64,000 nt of DNA from Archilochus colubris. Lineage: Eukaryota > Chordata > Aves > Apodiformes > Trochilidae. The stretch is from assembly GCA_023079485.1 (NCBI GenBank), contig CM041084.1:11034609-11098608 (forward strand), written 5' to 3'. This document shows, piece by piece, positions 38,839 through 51,300 of this stretch. Both the position numbers and the translations under genes were made by a program. The notes beneath the pieces were generated by a model. The model had not been told where the DNA came from, did not search any database, and saw nothing but the letters and a program-made list of their open reading frames with translations. Within the stretch, counting starts at the first letter, position 1. Every line of letters begins with the position of its first letter.

Positions 38839-41800
38839 GCCTATCATATGAAATTTCACAGACCTAAAAATATTTATTTCAAAGTGTTAAAAAGAAACCT
38901 CATCAAATCAAACTACTCAGGCTTTCTGCTATTACAGAATTTGGACAGTTTGGTACCCCTGGAGTGCAAAGCCAGGTTGCCTGTTAAAGCAGTGTACAGT
39001 GGCTCAGTGCTACATCAGTTGTACCCTGTGACCATGGTTTGTCACCTTTGCTAACACGTTCATAAATGCATTTCTGTGCATTTTCACAAGTGCATTTTTA
39101 TATATCCTACTGACTGCTAAAAATATTTGAGCTTATAAGTGCTTGAGCAATTTCTGAAAATGAGAAACAGTCTCCTAAATAATATTAGCACCTCCAGAGT
39201 GAATGAATTCATCTGAGCTGGTTACTCTGTTTTCTTTACTGTTGCTGTACAGAAACAGGGCACAGGTATACCATGATTCATTTGTCTCCCCTGAGATCCT
39301 CTTCTGCATGAGGAATAGCTGACACAGGCACTAGAGAGGCCAGATTCTCCCTGTGGACCCAAGACCACTCCAGCAGGGAAGTCTGCATTGGAGGTGTCTA
39401 ATATTAAGCTAACTGCACACAGCTAAGACAACAACACATCCCATCTCCTCAGCATCACCTCTCTCTGCTAAGGCCTCTCCAACCCTGTAAGTTTGTGACA
39501 CAGAGCTCTCCAACCTTGTTTTGGGTTCCCCAGGATGCAGCACTCAAAAGCAATATGACCAAGTCCCAAGAGGATGACTTTTAGGCACTGAGAAGGACAA
39601 GATATTTTGCCATCCCAGCCTACACTCCATCCCTTTTTCCATGGGAGAGAAGCAATGGCAAGCAAAGGAACCCGCCAGATTCCAGAAATTCTCTTTTCCC
39701 CTCTGCTCTTAAAAGGGAAAATGAAGACTCCTGTGATGCTGAATGTGGAGAAAACCTTTTTGGGCTATCCGTCTGTCTTCTGCAGCATGTGAGGAAAGCC
39801 TTGTTCTCCACCCAAGGCAGAACTTTTAAACAGGAAGATATAAAAGCTTTTCTTCTCATGACTTGTGTATTCTGGTAATTACAGTGAGGCAAATGGATGC
39901 ACGTTGAGGGTAATTGCCTATCTCTCAGGTATAAAACAGTATGTTACCTTCTATCTGCAAATTAGGATTCAAAACCAAAAACATGTGTTTAATTTTGATT
40001 TTAATTGCATTTTTACTTCAAACGTTCATTTTTCTCCCTGGTGCAAACAGACCTGAACAATCTTGCAGAGATCAACAAAATCTTCCACAAATGCCAGGCA
40101 ATTCTCTCTTGGTGTTGCTTGGTTCTGCGAATATTTAATCTGCTACCTTTGACAGAAAGATCTGTCTAATTTCTACAGCCTGCTTATTTTTAAATCAACA
40201 AATATTTACTGCACACTGCATTTTAAAGGATGCAATTATTAGTGCACCTCTGTTTGATTACCAATGACACAGTAATAATACCAGCAGCTGCTGAATTGTA
40301 AGTGAAAATAACCCTTTGTTCTCATTTTTCTTATCTGTAGACTGTAACAGCACTCATGGGGACAATAACCTATGAAATAGATTAAAAGCCTGTTAAATGC
40401 TATTTTCAGCTTGGCAGATCACCAAACTCTAGCTTACCCTTAAGCTCTGTTTCCCTTTAAATATTCCTTTTAGCATAGCCATGTGACAACAGTAATGTGC
40501 AGTTTTACAGTGATTAAGTAACTGCACAAACAAGAGGTTTTAGGTTTATAAACTCTCACAGGTGAAAAGGACTGTGCTCCATCAAAGACTCCAAAGCTTC
40601 AGAAGGAGGCTGTAATGGTCTAATTTGCAGTTTCCCCCTTGTGTCTAGTGATTTTAAATTAAAAAAGTGGGCACTGTTGGTATCCTATTTCTGTCTGGCA
40701 ATGTTAAATCCCCTCTTTTGTCTCCATCCCCTTTTTACAGCACTAGATTCAGATTAGCGGGAAAAGAATTCACATTTATTCACTGAATAATTCTGAGGAA
40801 GTTGCCAATGTGATAACTACTGAGAGGGCTCATCAGTGGAATGATGCAGCCTGGGGCCATCCTTGGTGTGCCAATCTGCTTCTCTGAACCTCTGCTGATT
40901 TGGGACTGCTTTGTCTGTCTGAACAGGAGAACAAAAGAAGAGAGGGGGAAAAAAGAAACAAGAAGGACTAGAGGAACCAGTAAACACCAAAGAGCTTCTA
41001 ATACCTCTGACACTGTAGGGGGACTTTTTTTTGAAAGAAATAGATGGGGAAGACAACAAAAGCACAGGTCTAGGAAGCTGTAGTAGCAGAGCAGGAAGAA
41101 GGGCAAAAGCACTGGTACTGGTCTGGTGAAAACATTCTTTTTATAGGGTAGATGGTTTCTATTCAGGTGTGGGATAAAACAGATCTCATCAAGAACAGCA
41201 CAATAAGACCTGGGTCTTCTGCTTCCTGAGCTATTTTAGCACCTTTAGTTTTGACCAGAACCTCACTCCTGGAAATCAGAAACTGTTCCTGAAGAAAGCT
41301 TGGTTGAAACTGTAACTTTTAATTCCCATTAAGCATTTTTTATGAAAAAAAGCTTGTAGATCAAATCCCAGCAATTTCTGAATTCAGCTGCTGAAAGAAA
41401 GCATAAATAAAAATCATCACAGCTCTCACCATATACTGAATAGTTGGAAATAATAAAACGTGTGTGTCTACTGAAAATTCTTTACAGACATTTCTTTCAA
41501 AATTTTAAATTACAAAATATCATGTGATTTCCATCCTGAGAAGAAAAAGCTTTTCGTCTTTTTGAAGTATAAAATCATATCAACCTCTCACTGACAGGAC
41601 AATAAGAGCTCATGAAATTTTATGCTGTAAGAGATAATACCCCTCTACCTGAATTTAAGCTTGCTAAAGGCACAAAGACCTCTCTCTCACCCGCACATTT
41701 CAAAAAGAAAGAATTTGCCCAAGACTAAAAAATTCCTGTTTATCCAGGCAAAATCTGCTGTCTTGAAAAGATCAGCACATGAGAACAGGACCAGCATCCA

Positions 41801-42137
41801 CAAGCCTTTGAAGCATTGTCTGCCTCAACAACAACCCACCCAGTAGTTCCTCAGCCCCAGGCAGTTCCTGGAGGTGGCTGCTGAGGGTCCTGAACTGGAT
41901 AAGGGGCTTTTTGCTTCTGGAACAGGAACGTTATGTTCTTTAACAGCACACACATAAAACATTATTCTCCAAATCTCTTTGTATTTTTCTTTGCCTGCTG
42001 CTGAACTGTGATATTCCCCCACAGACTTTGTTCTTTCACTTTATCACTGCATCCATATTCAATGTGATATGATTTTTACCTCATGGCTGGATGTCATGCT
42101 CAAATACATGTCTAGCTCAGCCAGTATCATGATGCAC

Positions 42138-42172
42138 AAAAAAAAAAAAAATAAAATAATAAAAAAAAAAAT
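42138..42172. repeat. A-rich tract
   Basis: Two poly-A runs separated by TAAAATAAT. It could be an old poly-A tail, but no retrocopied gene is recognisable just upstream. Confidence 0.88.
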
Positions 42173-42474
42173 TCAAGCCTTCATGTCTGTAACTTATTTG
42201 TATTGCTACTGGAAAACACTTTTTTTTTAAGGAAATGACAGATAGTTTGGCATTTATTGCATTTCCCACAACAACTGAAGACACATCCTGTGCAAGTTCT
42301 GTGACATTTCTGTGCATAAGACACACCTGTAGTAGAAAAGGAAGGAGACTGCCCTGCACCCTCACAGCTACCTCCTGCTGGACAGGTTACTTAAGGTTGG
42401 AATTTCAAAGATGTCTTTGCAGGTCAAATATCAAAACTCCAGTGCAGTTTTAAAAGTCATGGTGCCCTAAGGCA

Positions 42475-42537
42475 TGTGACGTTTTAATGCATGCATGTGA
42501 CGTTTTTATTTCTGAATGTGACATTTTAATGCACATC
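42475..42537. repeat. Three tandem 21-bp repeats carrying TGTGACGTTTT
   Basis: Units at 42475-42495, 42496-42516 and 42517-42537 each begin TGTGACRTTTTWAT and are exactly 21 bases long. Units 1 and 2 hold TGACGT, a cyclic-AMP-response-element (CREB/ATF) half-site; unit 3 has TGACAT, which is what CpG decay of TGACGT would give. A period of 21 bp is two turns of the helix, so bound proteins would face the same side. Regulatory function is only a possibility. Confidence 0.75.
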
Positions 42538-43808
42538 TTCAAGTTTTTGCTCATTTCCCCAAATCCTGGAGTTTTGCTTTGAGCTGTGGGTTGAAATGAA
42601 CATGAAGCATAAAGTGAAACTCAAATGAAAGCTCTAACTTTTACCGACTTTCAGAAGATAACTTCAAATCCCACTAGATCCTTCTGTGAAGGATGTTTTT
42701 GAAGCAAAAGCTTAGTTCTTTTCCCCTGATGTGTGCTATTATCTTTGTGTCTTAATTTCAGCCATTTGCTTGTATCCTCTAAGAAAAGGAGCATGTTCCT
42801 GTACACTCAGATGACCTGCTTAGGGAGAAAGTGTTTGCAGTTAAAGCAACAATATCACAATTCTGAAAATTAATCCCATTTTAAGTGTATGCCTGTAACT
42901 TTGGTAGCAAACTGAAGTTATAGACTTTAATCTTCCCCTGGTTCTTCTGCACTTTGTGCAGGCAGCATCCTGGCTTATAAGCACAAGGGTGCTGAGAAGT
43001 TATTGATGATTGTTGAATACCGCAAGTTCCTGCAAAGGCAGCAGAAAAAACATGCAAAGGTTCATCAGAAGTGGTGACCTGAGTACTAGTACAGGACCAT
43101 AAGATGTATTAGCTACATTCTGAGCATTAGTTTTTCTTTTCTGATTCACTATCTTTTTTATTCAGTCTCAGGAAGATTTTCTGCTAAAAGCTGAAGGAGC
43201 TGTGAGCCTGAACTCTTGCTATTGTATAACAACAGAGCAGGAGAGGCAGACCTCAAGAGGTCACTTACTGCATTTCTCTGCCATTTCCTATCCTAGAAAA
43301 AAATTATTTTTCCTTACATTATTTTAAAGAAGTTGAACAAAAAAGCCACTGTACTTTGCCAGCCTGGGATTTTCTCATACTGCCAGACAAATCATAGCTG
43401 TTTTAGCAGGACTTGGGTACCTGTGTGATGCTGATTGCTGGAATGTGAACACCATAGTCAAACTGTGAACATTTATAATTTGATCCAAGACAGTGGGTTA
43501 TCAAGCCACTCATTCTTAAAAACATAAACCAGCAAGGAAACCCCAGCCTCACATGATTGCGATCAGCTTGCAGCTTCCATTCCTGTGAAAAGACAAGCTT
43601 TTCTTGCCTGAAATGGGACAGATGGCAGCCCTATAGGTTGCCACTCCACAGTGCCTCCGAGCAGAGCTCTCAGTGCTGTAGCTGTTGTTACAGGAGCATA
43701 TGCTTGAGAGCTGCAAGCTGCTTTCCCTGAATCTAGCACTCTTAACACTACATGCTGGGTTCCCTCGCATCCACGATTCATTGCTTGCTTTCCAAACTTC
43801 TTCAAGTT

Positions 43809-43852
43809 GTTTTTTTGTTTTTTTTTTTTGGTTGTTTGTTTTTTAATTTAAA
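43809..43852. repeat. T/G-rich low-complexity tract
   Basis: T runs separated by single or double G (TTTTTTTGTTTTTTTTTTTT, GGTTGTTTGTTTTTTAATTT). Confidence 0.88.
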
Positions 43853-44907
43853 GGAAACCTTTGCTTACCAGAGATCAAAAAGCCCAAACACAAATCTGTG
43901 TGCACAGACATGATCTTATTCTCTGTATATTCTGCAACGTGTGCAGTTTAACGCAGAATTTTACAAGTGTTTTTTTCAAATCCAAGTCCACACAAAAAGG
44001 AATGGAGGTTCAGTTATTAGGCCCTGGCAGCAATACTAGGCTAGAGGCAATCTGTTGGAAATCTGTGATCTTCAAGGACATCAGAGTGACCATTGCAACA
44101 CCAGGGAGCATCCACACTCGGTTGTTCATTTCTGCATGAAAAACCACAGATCTCTGCTTACTTGCACAACCAAGAGGTCACGTTCTAGGCTCCCAGAGGC
44201 AGATGCAGTTCCTTAGGATACAGTGCTCAGTCTTTGCAAAAAGTAGTAGCTACTTATATAGCTAATGAGTTAGGCTTGTTAAAGGACAGACTATAGGAAG
44301 CAAGGTGACACTTTTCACACCTTGCATAGTTAAGATGTGGAAACACTTGCAGTAGGATTCTGTGTGTAGGAAATGAGTTTCCAAACTAAATTAAATGAAT
44401 TACTGGAAGAAAACTTTAACAGGAGTGCCTGAGCCCATGCAGATACTCATGATCTTCAGCTGCAGATCACAGGAATCTGAGAAGGTGCAGAAGGAAAGTA
44501 TTGCTACATCCATTCCCTTGGATTCTTCTCAAGACATCCAACATGGCCATGTCAGAGACAATTTACTGAAGAATTTGAACAATGTGAGTTATTTGTCTGA
44601 CCAAAGTGATTGCTATTTGACTGCTCATGGGAGGCTGACACAAAGCACCTGTGCTGGTATTCTCCCTGGCAAATCCTGATGGAGAGCAAGGCTGTTGTGC
44701 AGTCAGCAAGGAGCAGAGGTAAGAGTGGATGGGATGCAGTGTCCTAAACTCAGGTTTTGGGCACGGCAGTGTTTCCTGCCTCATCTCCAGCTTAATCCCA
44801 TGTAGATGAATTGACCATCCTGGGATGATGAAAGGTCTCAACTCACTGAAAAGTCAATATTCTCAAAAGAGATTTGGGAATGATTTGCTGCCCCTCAAAG
44901 AAGTCAA

Positions 44908-44947
44908 TTTAACCCCTAACATTATGTGATTCTGTTATTCTGTGAAT
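44908..44947 (+). mobile_element. Possible short CR1 tail remnant
   Basis: AACCCCTAACATTATGTGAT followed by TCTGTTATTCTGTGAA resembles the last bases of CR1 (…aacccctaac…atgattctgtgattctgtga). Only about 40 bases are recognisable, so this could be chance. Confidence 0.45.
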
Positions 44948-46858
44948 CCCAGATGCATAGTGCTCATCCTTCTTCATTGACCACAGATGGAACTGCTGGT
45001 GACTGGCTGTCACCTGACACTAAATGGGCACTAGATCAGCTCTGGCATTCCCTGTTTGCATTTCTAAAATTATGTGAAACTCTGAGCGTGTGTGTTATGC
45101 ATGAGCACATGGATACCAGTCCAGATTTCTTTTGGCTATCCAAAGCAGTTTTCACCCAATTTTAGCTGGAGGCACCTGGGAGTGAACACTAGGACCTATT
45201 TTCATTAACTGGGACCAGAACAAGCATCCGTGAAACATGCTCCCCAGGACTTGAAGTGCTTGTTTCAGTACAGGTGATGCTTGATTAAATATCCCATGAG
45301 AAAGTCTAAGCTGGGAAGAAATATTATAGCATCTTAGCCAGCCTGAAAGAGAAAATGCTGAAATACTGTACTCCCCTGCAAGTGCAAGTCTCCCCAGTGC
45401 TAACTTCTGACAGTCTGACAGCAAAGCTAAGGCCCAGCACTGTTCTCTGACAGACGACCTTTAGCTGTCTGAAGCTCTGGTAGGTTTATTCCTGAGCTCA
45501 AGAAAACAAGGTCAGGCTTATAAAGATTTGCAAAGGCCATGAACATACTGTTCCCTTTGATTTTTTGAGTAGTATTTTCTTTGCTTACAAATGGTAGCAA
45601 AAGTTATTTTGCTAATACTCTGTGAAAAACAAGGCAGTAAATTGGTGTCATTTTAGTGGATTAGCACTGTCACATCAGCTGCCACAGCTTTCCACCTATG
45701 TCATCAACTTTGCTGCTGCCACTCTCTGCACCCATCACACTGCAATACTTGTAAACATTCCCATTAAAGGTGGAGCCAAGGGGAAGGCATGTTCAGACTG
45801 GATTGGAAAAAGGGAAATGCTACAATTATAAAATTGAGGGATGGTCCTCTGGCAAACTCATGGTTTTTAAGGTGGTATCAATGTTATTACAGTATTTGAA
45901 CATTTTTTCTTAAATATATTTATCTGCATCAAGGAAAACTGAATTCTGTATACTCTGGTTTCTAAATATCAGATGAGAGTAATTTAGTAATTTCAAATCC
46001 TCAAAACCACAAGGATGGCTGTGATGAACTGCCTGATGCTTTCCAGTAGGAGAATACAAGCCAATTATTATGGCAAATATGACAAATATCTCCTATGTTT
46101 GATCTTCTATCCTACCCAGGACTTGTTCTGCAACCTTAAGGAAGTTGTTTAGGCATCAGCTGTCAAAACCTGTAATGACTCACAGTGTTCAAAAGAACTA
46201 AATAACCACTTGAAATTTCTCCAGTGTGCTTTGACTCTCCTAGTATTAACAAGAACCATTCGTATGAATCTTTTAAGACCACAGAGTATGAGGGACTAAG
46301 TGATTATATAAGTATTTTTTCTATAGCATGATAAAATGAAGGCCAATTATATATAAGAAGGAGATGCAGTCTTTCAATGTATTGTCTTAAAATAAAACAA
46401 TAGTATTTGGAGTTCATATTTGAGCAAAATGCATAATCCACAGCTTTGATAGACTAGAAATGCTATTTAGGCTGGAAGGAAAATGCCCCTTGAAGACTGA
46501 ATCCAAGCCTTTCCACTTTGCAGTGAGCTGGCTTAGAGAACATTCTGTAATCAGAATAAGACTTTGGCTGCAGAACAGAGGTGGGAATATCTCATTTCAC
46601 ATAGGGCTTGGAAACTTGCTGAAAGAATGATATTTTCAACATGAATATTTTTCTAGTAAGCTTTTATGATATGGAAAAAACAGCCTGTCTGGCACACTTC
46701 TGTGTCTTTTGATGAAGACTTCATTTAAGATACAAACTATACTTCTCAGTAACTTCCCCCAACTTGTTTCAGGACAAACTGAGATAAAGAGACTGATTTT
46801 GGCATCTGAGACTCACAGCTAGGGAGTTCTTCCAGGCCACTGAAACATACAGCACCAC

Positions 46859-46895
46859 TTTATTTATTTATTTATTCCTTTATTTATTTATTTAA
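46859..46895. repeat. (TTTA)n microsatellite
   Basis: About nine TTTA units with one interruption (TTCC), then a T run and CCCCC. Confidence 0.92.
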
Positions 46896-47197
46896 TTTTT
46901 TTCCCCCAGGAGTATACAGGGGAAACCTGTAATACTGGGGAAAGGCAAATTTTGAATGGGTGCAGAAGCACTCTTCACCTTGGTTTAACCAGGGCTGTCA
47001 TACCAGGACTGTTCAACCTAATGGTTCAATATACCAATTCTTCATTAATTATCACATCCACTCTGTCTTCCTGAGGACAGTCAAATTTAGTTCTACCTTA
47101 CACATCTTGAATCAGACTCCAGACTGGACTTAATTCACTAAATTTCTAGATCAGACTTGCCCACAGTCCCAGATAATTTTATATTTACCTGCTATAG

Positions 47198-47282
47198 ATG
47201 ACCCTGCTCTGGCAAGGAGTGTTGGACTAGGTGATCTTTCAAGGTCCCTTCCAACCCCTAACTTTCTATGATTCTATGATTT
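47198..47282 (+). mobile_element. CR1 LINE 3' end fragment
   Basis: A compact, well-kept CR1 tail: GATGACCCTGCTCTGGCAAG, TGTTGGACTAGGTGATCTTT, CAAGGTCCCTTCCAACCCCT and CTATGATTCTATGATTT. Nothing upstream of about 47198 looks like CR1, so this is a very short 5'-truncated insertion on the plus strand. Confidence 0.92.
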
Positions 47283-48211
47283 AGAGAGATCTTTTATTTG
47301 TTTTACAGCTGCAGATTCCACAGCATCCAAATCCCCCAGAAATGTTTTTTAATTTGAATTTTTATGACCCGTTTTTGTTTCTCTGAGTATTTTTGCTTAA
47401 TATGTGTTTAGTTTTTCTATATTTCTCATAAATCCTAAATGTAACAGTCACTTTCAGTTAAACAGAGGAAATAACTTTCTGTAATTTCTGGTCATCTTTT
47501 ACTGACACATAGGGTGAGGAAGGTATTAAAGAGATGATTTATTGAGTTACAATAAACCTTAAACAGCTTTTCCATTTTATTGTCTCCTGTTGATCTTTTC
47601 TGATTAAAGAAGTTATATCAAAATTATTAATTTACTTTCCAGTTCTGATGAAATTTTGTGTTTTCGTTTTAGCCAAAAAAACATTTAGTACCAGCAGGGT
47701 CTTGTCACACAGCCCTACTCACATTGACCTGTGCCTTGAAGGCAATATGATGGATTCAGAAAAATCTGCAGGTCAAAGATGGATATTCACCTCTCATACC
47801 TGAAACAGTAGCCAGCAGTGGATCTGTATTCCAGAGCCTGGACACAGCACAGCCAATATCATCGTTAGGCAGGCGTTTAATGATGCTCTTGAATGCATTG
47901 TGAAAATTGTCTTTGATAATGATACTTGTCTGAACCAACAACCTCTTTCCTTGCAAATGAAATGCTTTTCACATTACAACACTGTGCTGCAGTAATAGTG
48001 GGTTAAAGCAAAAGCCCTATGAGGGTCTTTGGGAAGCTTCTATTTAAAAAGGGTTTTGAGCCTAACAGTTTTTTTATTTCCTAATCCTCTTTATTAAGAT
48101 CTACGAACCAAATTCTTTCCTACCCAGCCACTGTTACAGAGGGTGACTATTTCACCACTTGAGCTTTAAGTATGCTAATATTAGAAGGCTTAAGATCCCC
48201 CTATGTCCTTC

Positions 48212-48232
48212 TTTTTTTTTTTTTTTTTTTTT
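48212..48232. repeat. Poly-T run (21 T)
   Basis: An uninterrupted run of 21 T directly followed by GGGGTGGGG. It might be a reversed poly-A tail of a retrocopy, but nothing recognisable follows on the minus strand. Confidence 0.9.
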
Positions 48233-50710
48233 GGGGTGGGGATAGGACAACTTGAATTTTTCTTGTTTTTCTGAACTATGTAGAATACTTGTTTCAAGAT
48301 GTGACAAACAAGGAGCATGGCTGATGTGATGTTTAGCCTTGACTCATTTAGAAGATTCTATCATCTTCATAGCAATGCTGCTCTGGTATCTGTCAGTTGT
48401 TGTTCAAGAGGACTTTTGCCATAGGTGATTGGCACAGTGAGTAATGGGGTCATGGAAGCTGTGAAACTAAGGGTCTCAAAAATAAAACACACTATTGAAC
48501 AAGGAGCCAAGGGTGGTCTGTGATGAACTGAACTGATCAACTTTTATCAATCTGTGTTGTTGATGTGACAGGTCACCATGTGTTGGACCATCTGGATCCT
48601 CTTTGACATGTTCTCCATCAAACTCTTGTACAGTAATGCTCAGTAATTTAATGCAAAGGTGACAAAAACCAATCTGGTTGATCTTCCTGCCACATAGCAT
48701 GAAAAAGATGCATCTTCTTAATTAGCTGGAAGAAATTATTTCTACCTTTGATATGTCCTGAGCACTCAAGAACAGCAAAGTATATGGGACCCAACTGAAT
48801 AGCAAAATCTTAACAGATCCCTTATACCAAGGAAAACTGTTGTCATAATTAGCTCTTTACAGCTTTTTTCTTCTTCCCACCTGCGCATACATGGCTCATA
48901 TTTAATGTCTTATTTATTTCAGCCAGGCAAAGATCCACCTGGATCTTAACACAAAAATAGGGATGATGACACAAGAAGAGAATGGCAAACCAAGAATTGG
49001 AATAATTTTGACTCTTAAGACAATCAAGAATCTTACAGAAAGAAGAGGTTTTAAACATGTTCAATGTTTTAAAGCTTTTCCTTCACACACCCCAGTTCCC
49101 AAAGCTACTGTCCTTGGGTCCTGGCTCCTGACCGCTTCCCAGTCCTACCAAGCTTTGCCAGACCCACATCACACTGACTCGTTCCTGCTGCCAAGCCACA
49201 GACTGTCCTGCTCAAAGACAGTCCCCAATGCCCATCCTTTTCCCTGTCCTGCATGCATCCAGGGCTGTCTTTCTTCCCTGCTTAAACCACAGCACATGTC
49301 CACATGGAAGGGCTGAGCGAATGCTGAAGGTTTTTCTTGGGGAAGGAAACCAAAGAACTGAGCTTTACAATAGCAATAACACCACTCTACTTGGCTCATC
49401 ACTGAAGAATTATTACTTATGAAAACTGCATTGACATTAAACCCTCTCTTGCAGCCCTATGTGCCACACTGCTTGTGTAATGAGGGGCAGGGTGAGAAAT
49501 GGGGTAGGAAAGCACAACATTCTGGTTTGTGCTCAGAGGCGCTGGGAAACACTTAGTGTGATGTTTGACTTCCACATTTAGATGGGAAATGAGTTAATGG
49601 CTAAAAGTGGTGCAGAAATGCATTTGGTTTTGCTTCATCTTAAAGAAAATATAAATGGGATTGAATGAAAAGAGGACAGTTTCTGGGAAAGACCATTCCG
49701 CTGACCACTGAGCATTGGTCCATCATTTGAGAGGTAAGCTGTTAAAATAGAACATTCTTTTTCTCTCTCTTACCTAGTTATACTGTAAACACTTCAGAGA
49801 GAAATGGTACCTATATGAAGCCCAGCACAACACCTGGAGTCTTGTCAATGACCTTTTGGCTCTCTTTCACAGTGCTAGCAAAATTACTAGTACAACAAGG
49901 GAGTTCAGGCTGGGAGTAGCAAGAATTCCCAAGTGTCCTTGGAAAGCTGAGCAGGACTTGATAATTGCATCCCATTTCACACATTTCCTTCCTGTCATGC
50001 ATTAGGAGATCAGAATGCTTCTGTGACTTGCAGTAACAGGGCATAGAAGGAAAATGCCACTTCCCAGAGAGAATGATCAATCTCTTTGACTTTGCCTGTA
50101 AACATGTTTCATCAGGGGGTCACTAATATGCTTTTATTGCCTCACTGTCAGAGATGATGCCATTACCAAGCCTGATAAAGTATTCTTTAGAGGGTTCCTT
50201 TTAATTTTATTTTTTATGTGATCATGAGAGACTGTAACCGATAAATTTAGTTCAATGCTTTCTCACTATTAACTAATTCTGAGTAAATCCGCTGGGGCAG
50301 TCTGGATACAAACACTTCAAAGAATTTTTACAGGATATTGAAAATGATATTCACCATGGGACAGAGGTTTAAGTACTGAGACGCTAGTGTTTTCTATACC
50401 ATTAAAGCTACAATGCTGCTAAATGTCATTTACTGAAAACATTGTACACAGAAGGATTTACAGTGCAAGATGACTATTTGCTTTTAATAAATTTGTTGCC
50501 TAAGGTGGTTATGTTAGCTTATTTCTAGGAGGGAATGGAGTTTGGGAAAAGATGATGCTTTTTCCCCTTGATTTTTCTTAGGGTCCATTCCAGCTCCCAC
50601 CAAAAGCAATGACAGTTTTGCTATTTCTTACAATGAGAACAGTCCCATCATTTCTGAGGCCTTTGAAATTTCAAATCCAAATTAAAGCAGAGATTTTGCA
50701 GAGAGAGGAG

Positions 50711-50797
50711 GCGAAAAAAAAAACAAACTTAAAACCACAACCAAAACAAAAACTCCCAGGTGTAGCAGCTGGAAAACAAAACAAAACAAAACAAAGA
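50711..50797. repeat. A/C-rich tract with (AAAAC)n core
   Basis: A-rich sequence beginning AAAAAAAAAACAAACTTAAA, with a short AAAAC array at about 50773-50795. Open frames across it are lysine-rich artefacts. Confidence 0.88.
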
Positions 50798-51215
50798 ACT
50801 GAAATAAGGGTCTCATGGAGGTTTTTTCCCCCGCTGCTTTAATATCCCATATAGCACCCTAAAAATTGGAACACAGGATGTGAAACCATGGAAACAGCTG
50901 GATGCTAGAGGATTTCTGAACTACATTTTTCAAGGTTGATACTTTAGAGATTTGATTTTTTTTTAAGTTTAATTGATTTTTTCCCTACTGAAATCCATAA
51001 TATGTTGAGCTTGTAAAACCTATGTTAGAGGTCACAGACTAAATTTAATTGGTAGTATTTCTTTTGAGTCTAATTTAAAGGTTGATTTGGCTTTATGGAC
51101 AGGTTCTTAGCTGTTGTAAATCAGTTCAGCTATAATTGGACTCTGTTTGCATCAGTACAAATATGGTCATTTGAGGCTTATAACCTACGCAAACTCAGAA
51201 AGAACATAGAAAAAG

Positions 51216-51300
51216 TAAAAAAAAAGAAAACCAAAAACCCAACAACAAAAACTCAAAACAAAACAAAATCACACCCAAAAATCCCCAAACCTAAATCCCA
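51216..51300. repeat. A/C-rich low-complexity tract
   Basis: AAAAAAAGAAAACCAAAAAC and following bases are almost entirely A and C. It lies inside a 158-codon open frame (51095-51571), explaining that frame's lysine-, asparagine- and threonine-rich stretch. Confidence 0.88.

Larger units (their letters stand above)
38839..44907. other. Unique non-coding sequence
   Basis: Contains the 21-bp repeat (42.48 kb) and two homopolymer-rich tracts (42.14 and 43.81 kb). Open frames reach at most about 110 codons and include overlapping frames on both strands near 40.8-41.1 kb, as expected of chance frames. Confidence 0.55.
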
